Source of the DNA: Cranoglanis bouderius
Lineage: Eukaryota > Chordata > Actinopteri > Siluriformes > Cranoglanididae
Direction of reading: 5' to 3'
Assembly: GCA_023630585.1 (NCBI GenBank)
Contig: CM042539.1
Coordinates: forward strand, 4,978,755-5,042,754
DNA: 64,000 bases
The notes below the pieces were generated by a model. That model saw only the letters and a program-made list of their open reading frames with translations. It was not told the origin of the DNA and ran no database searches. The position numbers and the translations under genes are program-made. This document shows, piece after piece, positions 34,663-46,216 of this stretch. Position 1 is the stretch's first letter. Each line of letters opens with the position of its first letter.

Positions 34663-34860
34663 AAGTAGTTCCGGTTACTTTGCGCTTTCCTGAATCAGAG
34701 ACACACAACTCCCAAATTCTTCCCTCTGAAAAAGTAGTTCCATCACGTCTGAAAGGCTTTAACACATTTATAGCTTCATTTATACACAAAGCTCTTTAAC
34801 TGCAGACTTCATCACAGTGTTCGATTTAAAATAAACTTTTAATGACTGAGTTTAAGAGCT
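34663..34860 (+). repeat. Dispersed repeat, second copy of the 16974-17240 family
   Basis: Same order of shared blocks as 16974-17240, with small deletions. Confidence 0.85.
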
Positions 34861-36423
34861 GACCTCAGACTTTTATTCTGAGTGAGTTTGGAGTGAACAG
34901 GTTCTCTGTACTTTTCGTAGTGAAAGGAAAGCAAGTGAAATATCTGTTATGCAGTGGAGAGAGATTAAAGTTTTAACATCTTTAATAAATACTTTATTAG
35001 GTGCATGTAGTTCACTGAGAGCTGTGTTGTGATGGTGAATGCAGTGAAAGCTCAGTGTGTTTAGTACAGTGAGTGTGTTATGGATATTTTCCACTTCAGT
35101 GCTGTTGTTGGTATTAAGTGCAGTTCATGACACCCACCACAAGGAGGCAGAAGTGTTCATGTGTTACTCCTAACTGTCGCCTAACTACCCAGAGTTGACA
35201 CTTTCACTCCTGAACAATGTCCTGTGGAAATTTCCTTCCTCTGTTTCAGTGTGAAATGTTGAAGAAGGAATGCAGTCGATCCTGATCTCAGAGTCTCTGA
35301 GTCATTTATGGAAATTATAGACTTAAGCACTCAGCGTCATGCTCTTCTGTATCAGTACTGTCAGGGATGTGAGATGGTCTCCACCTTTGTTGCTTTACTC
35401 GTGTCGTAGGAGTTGGGCGTGCTCCTGAACAAACCTGTGAAATTCTTTGTTTGCTGCAGGACCATAAAATCATAAAGTCATTGTGCTAGATTCCTCCTGT
35501 TAATACATCACCAGCACAAAGGCCACACACAGATAACTCCGAGCTTTATATCCTGTAGACAGAACCTGAACCTGAACTTGGGTGGATCTGATGTTCACCT
35601 GGACACGATGGAGAAAAGAGAGCACACAGGAAGTGCTGGGGCAAAAGTCCACTGGAGATTAGAAGATTTTATACATTAATTTCATAAATCTAAAGATACA
35701 TGAAGATGACTTTACACACAGATTATAATCAATGAAAGAGGAAAATTGTTTAATAAGACTAATAATTACACAGAAAAGTGTTTAATGCTGTTTGTTGTAT
35801 TTATTTATCATAACATTGATCTCACATCATCACATCAAGCTCTAATCTGAAGCTTCACAACAGGGTGAATATTGTCTTTAAATCATGTGTTAATTATTTG
35901 AACTCCATCGTTTCATCATGTTGGTTTTTATTTTTTTAAGACTTGCTTTTAAGCTTCTTCATACAGAGTTTCGACCACTTCTCCTTCACACGTTGGGTGT
36001 TAAAAGTGTGAAAGTTTGCACACCCTTACGACAAAATGAAGGAGACATTTTTAGCTTGAAGCTGAGAATAAACTCTCACTTCTCTGACACTGGATCCATA
36101 TCAGGACTGTGGTCCATCAGGTCACGACACCTGCAATACGTTCCTGTTCCTGACGTCTGTGATGTAGTTCTTTAGATATCACAAACTGCCTTCTTCAGGA
36201 CAAAACGTTTTTCCAAACTAGTTTTTTTGTTATGTTTTGGATTGTTGTCTTGTTTCAGGATAAAACTGCAAACGAAAGGCGCATTTTTCTTCTTTCCATT
36301 CAAATAAACGTACAACCCTTAAATATGCAGTATAACTGTGTAACTACAGCAGGGAAAAGACGCAACCCTCCCTCCAGAACCTGATTGGCTGAAGCACATG
36401 ATTGACAGGCAGGATATGTCATT

Positions 36424-36597
36424 GTCTCCGCCCCCTCACCCATGTGACTGCGTGTCTCAGCCCCCAGTGTCGCCTCCCACTGAGCTCAAGTCGTCCAGAA
36501 GCTCTGGATCTGTCTGAGTGCTGTGTGTGTGAGTGTGTGAGTTTGTGTGTTAGTTATATAAGGATTTATTTAGCTTTTTCTGACTGGAGAGAGGAAA

Positions 36598-36628
<31 letters not shown>

Positions 36629-36683
36629 GCGTGTGCACACACACACACGCACGATGGAGATTTTTGTCCCGGTGTCAGAGCAG
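36424..36683 (+). promoter_or_regulatory. TATA-containing candidate alternative first exon
   Basis: GC-box-like CCGCCCCCTC near 36430, TATATAAG at 36555-36562, a (CA)n leader, ATG at 36654 with ten codons (MEIFVPVSEQ) and CAG|gtcagt donor at 36683/36684. It could be an alternative pld1 first exon; spliced to 45682 the frame ends at TAA 45709-45711, two bases before the main ATG. No transcript evidence; speculative. Confidence 0.25.
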
Positions 36684-36772
36684 GTCAGTGAACATTTCTT
36701 CATTTCAGCTCAGTGTCACGTCTCACTCTCACCTAAACACTGTCTACTGGACTACAACTTTGTTTCCTGACT

Positions 36773-36775
<3 letters not shown>

Positions 36776-36830
<55 letters not shown>

Positions 36831-36930
36831 TTCTGTACTTATCTGATCAGAATGTAATGTTTTTTGTTCAGGCATCTAAACTGACAGATGTGTAGATGTG
36901 CAGTGAGGGTGTGAGATGGTTTCTCCTAAC

Positions 36931-36961
<31 letters not shown>

Positions 36962-36972
36962 CATCTCTGTGT

Positions 36973-37011
<39 letters not shown>

Positions 37012-37030
37012 AGTGTGTGTGTATGTGCGT

Positions 37031-37065
<35 letters not shown>

Positions 37066-37075
37066 TGTGTGTGCA

Positions 37076-37142
<67 letters not shown>
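36776..37142 (+). repeat. (GT)n arrays with CG-containing interruptions
   Basis: Two GT arrays (36776-36828 and 36934-37142), the second punctuated by GCACGTGTGT-like blocks. The alternating purine-pyrimidine sequence is prone to Z-DNA. Cys/Val-rich frames here are artefacts. Confidence 0.95.
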
Positions 37143-37143
<1 letters not shown>

Positions 37144-37453
37144 GGGTTTGTCAGTGTGGGTGTGTGTGACTCATTGCTGTATGTTCAATGCACTGAATTT
37201 TAGATCATACGTGACAGAAATGACACGTGCGTCTGTATGACCAGGTGAAATGCGGCTCAGCAGAAGCTTCTAATGATTAAAAATAGTTTAGAGTTAAGTG
37301 GAAGACGTTTTATAAGGATTCTAAAATGTTCTAATGTTCCATGGTAACAACTTAAAACAGTGTTCTGCGTTCTAATGAGACTAAAAATATTCTCCATTAA
37401 AACCATGTAGATAGAAACAGATGAAAAACAAATGAGCTGTAGTGCGAGGCAGC

Positions 37454-37456
<3 letters not shown>

Positions 37457-37497
<41 letters not shown>
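37457..37497 (+). repeat. (GT)n microsatellite
   Basis: About 20 GT units in pld1 intron 1. Confidence 0.95.
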
Positions 37498-37498
<1 letters not shown>

Positions 37499-37826
37499 CA
37501 CCACCTGGTTGGCTGCAGATCTGGGGAATTTATTGGCAGGAGAACGCTCTATTCTTTATTACAGTAGGTGTTAGAGGGGCGGTGTGCACTGAATGTCTTC
37601 ACTCTTTATTTATTACACTTTAATATCTGTACTTCACTGAGATCAATAAATAACAGCTTAAATCTCCAAAAAATATTTTATTTTATTAGCTTTAGATAAA
37701 CAAAAACATGCTAATCATGATTATAGGGGGAAAAAAAGGTTTTATGTAAATATGTCCCTTATAGATGGGGTAGAACCTTGTTTAGAATGCAAGGAACCCT
37801 TGAGGAAGACCTTTCATAAGTCCTCC

Positions 37827-38115
37827 GGGCAGCGTGGTGGTACGGCACCTCACAGCTCCAGGGTTCTAGAGTCGGTCCTGAGCTCGGGTTACTGTCTGTG
37901 CGGGTTTCCTCTGGGTTCTCAGGTTTCCACCTAAGAACATAGCAGTAGGTAAACTGGTGACGGTAACTCCCCCCTGGGTGTGATTGAGTGTGTGTGAAGA
38001 GCCCAAGGTGCAGAGGGTGTATTCCTGCCCCACACCCCGTGTTCCCGGGTTAGACTCTGGTTCCATCAGAACCCTGACCTGGATCAAATGCTTACTGAAG
38101 ATGAATAAATGAATT
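37827..38115 (+). mobile_element. tRNA-derived SINE
   Basis: Starts GGGCAGCGTGGTGGTACGGC (A-box-like), has a degenerate B box near GGTTCTAGAGTC, and continues through the typical GGGTTACTGTCTGTGCGGGT and GGGTGTATTCCTGCCCCAC body to a GATGAATAAATGAAT tail. This matches the common fish SINE pattern by memory. Confidence 0.8.
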
Positions 38116-38954
38116 AGATCTTATAAATGAAGAGCTGAAGATGTAATGCAGCAGAACTGATAAATCCCCTGTCTAATGTAACTACCTCAAGGGTTCTTTG
38201 AGTAGTTATGGGTTCTTTCCTTACTAAGTGGGTTCTATTTGAATGCTGCTGTAATAGTGAAGCCATAAGACGTTCTTTATTTACTGACATCTCTGCCAAT
38301 TGTGTTTAAGTAATTAATTGATGAAGCCAATCTTGGTGATCACAATTAAAGCACAGTTAATGTATTCAGTCTTAATGTAAATCAGATAAATTAGTTCTCA
38401 TTAGTGACCTGCATAAAATATAAGAGTGAGTCAAATAAAAATTTGAAATGTGATATAAGTGAGAGAAACAGTACAAAAAAACATTTGTAGTAGCAGAAGT
38501 AAAACTGTGCAGAAATGGCTTTGATACAGCGGCCACATGAAACAGAGCAGAAAGGAAGAGATGAATATGGAGAAGGAGGAATATAAAGGGAATAGACAGA
38601 GAGATAAACTGTACAATAAATAAGTGTATGGATGAATCAGTACAGGAAGTCAGTGTTTGGCCTGACGAGTGGTACAGTTCAGGTTCCTGCACAGCCCCGT
38701 GTTCACATCAGCCTGTTACTGAAGGAACTCAGACATAGGTGAAGGCACTGAGAGGCATCGTCCCTGACAGTCAGCATTCTGTTCTCCATCACCACGTTAA
38801 CTCTCTCTCTCTTTCTCACTGCGGCGTGAGACACAATATTATATCAATTTGCCTACAAGATATTATATCTTGATGAGATTTCTGCATTGTGGAAGGAAAA
38901 CCACTCTAACATAAATCCAATCAGCTAGAATAATAATATTAATAACAACAGTAA

Positions 38955-38961
38955 CAACAAC

Positions 38962-38995
<34 letters not shown>
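38955..38995 (+). repeat. (AAT)n microsatellite
   Basis: About 13 AAT units in pld1 intron 1. Confidence 0.93.
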
Positions 38996-39556
38996 TGTCT
39001 CATACTCTAAATGCTATATTGTCATCATGACCACATTTCAGTCTGCTATGAAGAACACAGCAGTGTGACATGATGTAATGAAGCTTAATAACGGATAGAC
39101 AGAGTGATATCTCTGAGCTGTGGAGACGAGCTCGCCCCAGTGTTCACTTTTAGCTAATCTGAGTAATTAATTTGTTATAAACACCTCAGGATCATTAATT
39201 CGTGATCAGATTTGTGATTAGTGCAGGAGGCATGATCGGAGGATCGGAGCTTAAGTGTGGACCATGAATAATTTACCAAGATGTAGGAGGAGGAGTAAAG
39301 ATCTACAAATATCTCACACTCGCAGTGCTGCGGTGATATCACACTTAACAACACATTTCATAACACACTTCATAAGATGATTTATAAGATGCTTTATAAC
39401 ACACTTCATAACATAAATATAAAAGCTTTATAAGTTTTGTTGTGTTTTTCTTCCTGTCTCACACTTCTGCGTGACTCTGTGTTAAAATGCTGTGAAATGT
39501 TCTTTTTTTTCCTCAGAATTTGGACATTGTTAATGCTTATGTGTGTTTTAGTGAGT

Positions 39557-39560
<4 letters not shown>

Positions 39561-39607
<47 letters not shown>

Positions 39608-39717
39608 CTCTCTCTCTCTCTCCTCTCTCACTCTCTCTCTCTCTTCTCTCTCACTCTCTCTCTCTCTCCTCTCTTACTCTCTCTCTCTCTGTCTCTCTCT
39701 CTCTGTCTCTCTCTCTG
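39561..39717 (+). repeat. (CT)n microsatellite, interrupted
   Basis: CT-rich tract with periodic CTCCT and CTCACT interruptions; Ser/Leu-rich frames here are artefacts. Confidence 0.95.
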
Positions 39718-42700
39718 AGGTGTCGCCTGTCACACTTTTACTCTTATCACTGTTTCTAGACTAGAACCTTTCTCCTTTGTAAAGTACACGGACTTTGCTT
39801 TGGGTGCTGTACTTCATGTGTGCGTGTGCGTGTGTGTGTGTTTGTGTGTGTTGGGATGGTCAGTGAGTCTTATTTCTGGTTTTCAGGCCACAAACACCTG
39901 GCCATGTCTAGGTCACAATTTTAAATAATAAAATATAGATATAACAAATATCTAAATAGACAAAAATAGGTTTGTCATATAATATAGTTATAAAATAAAT
40001 GATGTATTGTGTAATAATGTACAAATTATTTCAGTGAGTGTTACAGCAGCTCTAAACTGAAAATAAATGTTGATATACGATTCCAGAGAAACGATTATGG
40101 AGGCTAATGATTGAAAAAGTGCAGTTAGGTGATTGTGATCATTGTCGTGATCAGGGAAAGTGGGGACTTTAACTGGAACAAACTGTGTGCTCTCCAGAAT
40201 GAGTGAGATGGAGGTGGGAAAGAAGGAGGCGGTAAAATCAGGACCATTTTTTATGAAAATGTGTGTTAAGTGAAATGCTCCTGAGTGTTTGTATTGAACT
40301 CGCCTGTTTCTACAGTGTTTGTGTTTCTACAGTGTTTCTGTAGAATATTTAGGGTTTTATGAACGTGGCTCATGTTGAGGAACAGACTCGTATTGTAGTT
40401 TTCCTCTCCTCCTCACCTGTTTGGCCTCGGTGCTGTAGGTTTCCATTCTGCTCGGCTGTAACTCGATGCCTCGTGTCAGACGTCTTTATCCAAATCCTCC
40501 TCCCCGACACTGATTCAGTTCTTCCACTGTTTCTCCAGGTGTCTGTTGTTGGTTTTTGGATGAAACTGTTGAAACCGTGGTATTCTGAATGCTTCTGCAT
40601 GTGTCCTGCAGAAAGACAACGATCCACAACATTAAAGCGAAAGAAGTAGTTTCAGGTTTTTATTTAAATTTGAGGAAAATGAGGGTCTTTATATACTACA
40701 GTATATAAAGAAATTAGAAACAGTTATAAAGTCGAAGGATGAACGTACAACTTATTAGAGCATATTTATCTCACCTTTTTTTGTCGCTTGGGGAATTGAA
40801 CACGTTAAATGTCTTGTTACTATAAAATTACTTTTCTTCATCTTTTTTCTTTTTCCCAAGAGTGTGTAAGAGTCAAGCATTCAACAGTCATATCATATAT
40901 CATGAGTGTACTTTAGTGTAAGTGTCCCCTGCATACAGTAGATGGTATGATCCGGCTCTGATGTCAGTGATGAGGAGAAAACAGCAGTACGATTTTCATC
41001 CACCTGTTTTTATGCAAATATTCACATTACACAGAAGAACAAATTCTGAATGCAAATGATGAAAATAAACCAATTCTTAAGAGGACCTGAAATAACTGGT
41101 GATGTACGATGGAAACAGACGATGAGGGCAGTTTTCCTACAGTATTAGGATGGAAGTGTTTGTGTGGTTTGTGTATCTGGATCTACAGCACTCAGACTCC
41201 CCTCAGGAGCACTAAACGGCTAAGCTCTTCAGTCCTGCTCTGGTTTGTCATGTGTCTCGTGTAGGCGTATCACAAATAATGATAAGACCATGCAATTCTA
41301 CAAGATAATGGAGGCATCTCACATCTTGCTGTTCTGAAAGCTGCCTCAACTTCAACACAGACTCTGATTTCAAATTTCAGAAGATCATAGAAATGTAAAA
41401 GATTATTTCCGGCTCTAATGCAGTGATATCGGTTCTGTAAGTCCCTCCGGATTTAATGTAAATGAATGTAAATGTTAAACATCATTCAGTAACTATCTAA
41501 CTGTGCCACAGTGCACACTCAAAGTGCTGATAGCTTTATACTGAATGCAAATGTTTGAGCACCCCAGGACAGAATGAAGAAGACCAAAAACTTAAATGTA
41601 TTTATTTAATTATTTACTTAAATTGTGGTGTCACAGAAGATCCTGTATTAGTGAATGTTAAAATATTAATTTTAGAGGAATATATATCAAACCGGAAAGA
41701 GAGAGAGAGAGAGAGAAAGAGATGGGAAAGAGCTTGGAATTCAGTTTTTGTAGATGAATTGTAAAGTCGAGGTACATTTTCTGTTTGTCAACAGGGGATG
41801 TAAACTTTTGCACACAATTGTAGTGAAGACCTCGGGTTTAAGTTATGAAGAAGTTTAATGGGCGTGGCAGTTTGTTATTCAGTAAATAAATAAAATACCA
41901 GCATAGTTGTGTATAACTCTGTAGAGTGGAAAATTTCCATACGAAGCCGAGCGATGTTTCTGTCGCTTCCCTGTACGACACGCTGTGGAGGAAGAGGAAA
42001 TGTGTACGTTTACACCAGAAATGGCATCGTGCATGTACGCAAATGATTTATTTATTTATTTTTCCAGGACTGTGGCGTACATGCTCACGGAGGTTGGTAA
42101 TGCTCACATGAAAATATATCATTGAAATGTTTTATTAGAAAGTCAGTTTAATGGCTTGATGATGGTTTTTGTATGTTAAAAAGGAGCATTCTTTTGGGTT
42201 GAATAGTGTTAAGATGTTCCGTTTAAAGACCCGGTATATATTTCCTCCCAGTTTGTCCCCTTTGTAATCTCCAGGCAGCAGAGTGAAACATTAACGCGGT
42301 GTTTAAACCCAGACGAGGCGTTGTGTAATTACTGTGTTAAAGCTCTTGACTGAAGTGGACGTGCTTTGTGTGAAGACTGACTGAGTGAGTCATCTGCGTT
42401 ATTTTAACAGGAAGATTTCAGCTCTTCAGGTTCATTGATTAAGCTTCAACCAGTTGCTGAGATCTTCGTCTGATCCTGAATCCGAGTGTGACAAAGGAAT
42501 CGGAGGAAAGCAAACTTTACAGGTCACCGGTTTTTAGTCAACCTCAGGTTTGTTGTCATGGTAACAAAACGTTCATCTCGGTCAAGACGCCCACTGCAAC
42601 GCTGGAAGATCTGTTCATCTTAGTCTCTACTGAATCGTCTCGATGTGAAACTGTGTTGGAGTCAGTGGAGCCGATGGAGATGTAAACTCAGAACGATGTG

Positions 42701-44224
42701 CCAATGAATTTGCATTTAAAGCATGAAACTGACTAACGACATCAAACCGAGCAGCAATTTGAGCACAAAAGATACAAATGACAAACTCTCTCTCGTCTTG
42801 TTGCATCGTTGTCTGGAATCTTGCAGGTTACAGGACTCTCAGACTCTCAGTGATTTTGAAGAACATAACGTGAGAACCTGCATGGACAGAGTAGTGCTCT
42901 GTGTGGATCCTCAGTTCCGCTGGGTTCAGTATCTGACACACAGATCTGTAGTTTTATTACACTGCACACAAACCCAGGAGCAGGTTCACATTCAGAGTCG
43001 ACACATTCTGCCTTCCTGCGTGATGCATTTTTTAAAGCTGACACTTAATCTGCATCTTTCTCTACTTTCTACAGATGTGTGCTTTTTTTTCCCTCTAATC
43101 TGGATCAAGACCGGGCTAGTGCAGCAGAAGAGGGGGGTTGTTTGTTGTTGTACACTATGAGGAGGAACTTTCTGGTTTTTCGTGCTGGTAGTAAGAAAGG
43201 AAGTGTTTTGCAGGCGATGGTGTTGTTGCATGTATGAACATGACTGTAAAAGCAAAAGAACTTGGGCTTAAGGTTATTGAACAGTGTAAAGCTCCTGTCT
43301 GCTGGGATCTGACGTGAAAAACGCAAATATCAGCAGGAACTGCAGCTCACGAGTGATATTTGTGATGTCACTATGTATATAATTAATATTTGACAGATTC
43401 TTTGGACAGATGTTTACTGTTGACCACTTTGGCAGTGATGGTCGTGGACAAACATTTACATTCAGAAAAAAATCCTAACCATCAGGACCACATTCAGACA
43501 GTCCACTCCTGATCCCGTCTGAGTTTTATATGAGCCACAGTCTCGGTGATAACTGACCATCAGGATGTAGTTACAGTTTATTGTTGTTGCGTTTGCGTAG
43601 ATGTGTGTTTAGTGTGAACTGAGCGGCACAAACGTGCCACTTTCAGAGAATTGTGTCAGAAGTCTAATGAAATTCTGTAAAAGTTATGTTTTTTTCCTTG
43701 AAATAACGATGCAGCTTTTTTTACACACTAAAGCTAAAACAGTGTGTTTGTGGTTGTGGAAGCTGTAATTTTACTGCAACAGCAAAAAAATAGAAGTTGT
43801 GCTACATGACGCATGTCTTTTTCACCTCGGACAAGAGCCAGAAAAAGTTCTATTTACAGAGCTGTTAAAACGCAGGGGGTCTGTTGGTGTTTTTTTTACA
43901 TTGTGGATTATTTTAATTTAGGGTTATGGCTTATATCACTGTTAGCAGGTTGCCCCTTTAGCTGGTTTGTATCTCTTATAATAATATAATAATATAGTAC
44001 AGTATACTGTATTTAACACTGTTATTACCACAGTATACTAAAGTTTAAATAATTTAATGTATAGATTACTGAGGACGTTTCCACTTAAAAACCATAAAGA
44101 TGGCTTTGGACCTCAATTCATATGAACAGTTATGCTATGGTGGCTTTAGGACTACAATTACCACAAACAGTTTTACACTCCAGTCTCCATCAGTGAACAG
44201 TGGAGAAGTTCAACAAAACAGACT

Positions 44225-44535
44225 TCATGTAAAAACTGTAATGAATTTTCCTGGTTACACAACTGCACTATTTGACCATGTAGTATTAGCACATTTATAG
44301 AAGGGATTTATTTATTTATAATCGCACTATCCGGTGTCACCCAGATGAGGATGGGTTCCCTTTTGAGCCTGGTTCCTCTCAAGGTTTCTTCCTCATATCG
44401 TCTCAAGGAGTTTTCCACCACCACCTCTGCCGTCGTGTCGTCTCTGGATTTATATATTTCTGTAAAGCTGCTTTGGGACAATGTCCATTGTTTTATTCCT
44501 CTTATACTGCAGCAAAAGTTTTATTTATTAAAGAA
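44225..44535 (+). mobile_element. LINE 3' UTR fragment, same family as 25830-26280
   Basis: Begins TGTAATGAATTTTCCTGGTT and includes CCCAGATGAGGATGGGTTCC and CTGTAAAGCTGCTTTGGGAC, the usual tail of fish L2-like LINEs. It is severely 5'-truncated, with no reverse transcriptase left. Confidence 0.8.
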
Positions 44536-45681
44536 TGAAACATCATATTTTTAATCCCTTCACAGTTACATTTATTGTTGTGGAACGTCGACGGAACCAT
44601 TTCCTGTTGTCACTTACGTTAAAGCAGCTATAAACAAGAAGCGTATATGAGGATGTCCTCTTTACACACAGACTGTACAAGATTTCTGCCTTGGGCTTAA
44701 TGTCTGAGACTCGACAGATGTGTGCAGCTTCCTCTGACGTTTTGCCAGCTGGATAAGAAATGAGAAACATCATCTGAAAAACAAAAATCATATCCAGCTG
44801 TTTTAAATAGCTATTAAAGAGATATTAAAGAGCATCACAAAAACATGATCCTCTATAACTTTATTATAATCTTACACTTTGTTTGATCACAGACTAATTT
44901 TCCTTCAGCAGCAAATCTCACAAAAAAGGTTATAAGTTGATGTAATAGACCCAAGTCCAGGGCTGTGACATCATCAAGATCTAGGGGCAGAGCTTATCTG
45001 ATTGACAAGCTGCCAGCATGCATTATCGTGCTCATTAATCCGACACACCCTAGTGAGAGAGCATATAGTGTTGAGAAACCGAGAGGAATCTGTAGAAATC
45101 TTTAAATCAAGGCAACTCCGAAGGCCGCTGAGGTTCATCTCTTTAAAATAACGTTGGTCCTCATCTCATTAAAGTTCTGATTTGTGTTTTGTGTTTTACT
45201 GAATACTGCACCCGTTATGTAAAATGTGTCCTTTTTGACATCAAGTGAGGATCAGAACCAAACAACAACATTTAAATGCTTACAGAAATTGATTTGTAAT
45301 AATTTTTACATTTAATTTATAGTTCAACCTTTTTTTAAAATCACACTGCACTTGACTTTTCTGTATTTTCTCACCTGAGAGACTCAATAGATCGGGTAGT
45401 GGACTGTCAGATTCTTACAAACATACATTACTGCTGTATACCGTCACATAAAGTTTATTAGCCCAAAAAATGTAAGTGTAATACTTTACTCTAATCATTA
45501 CTAGACTAATCATTAACAGCCATTGAGTCAATAATAAAGGTAAAGTGTTGAGGATTAACATCGTCTTAACTTCATCATCCTGATTTGCAGGATTAATAAA
45601 GATTATTTACATTATGAAGGGTGTGTTTGTGTGCTGGGGGTGAGAGCAGGAATACACACCTGTGTGTTTTGATCTCCATAG

Positions 45682-46150
45682 GAGAGCTCTGGCCGGGAGG
45701 CTGAGTGTTAAGCATGTCGCAGCAGGACTTCGTCACAGCCAGCACACTGCAACTGGTGGCCACAGATATGACTGAAATCATGGAGAACCTCGACACACGT
45801 GAGCTGGACATGGGAGATGGCGAGGATGAGTTTGAAGGACAGGGAGCTAACAGTACAGGTGAGAGATCTAACACAGGTCCTGTGTGGTACAGGCTCCTAT
45901 GTTAGACCTTTGTTCCATTTTAATCCCACCATTATGTAATAATTAAAGGTTTTTGCTGATTTGTTGTCGTTGTAGAAGCTCGTATCCCGTTCTCTGCTAT
46001 CTACAAGATGACAGGATTTAAAGAACAGGAAGCTCGAGTCTTCCTCACATCATTTCCCATCACTGCCAAAATCCTGGAGGTGGAGCGCTTTGCCTGTGCT
46101 CAGGACCGCTTCAGGATCACCAACCAGAGGAGTGTGTCCAAGGTCAGAAT

Positions 46151-46216
<66 letters not shown>

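Noticed and set aside
36876..37240. Cys/Val- and His/Thr-rich frames in several places
   Set aside because: Translations of (GT)n and (CA)n microsatellites.
39437..39759. Ser/Leu-rich frames
   Set aside because: Translations of a (CT)n tract.
42723..43160. 145-codon frame in pld1 intron 1
   Set aside because: No recognisable domain, no splice partners, composition like its surroundings; likely chance.
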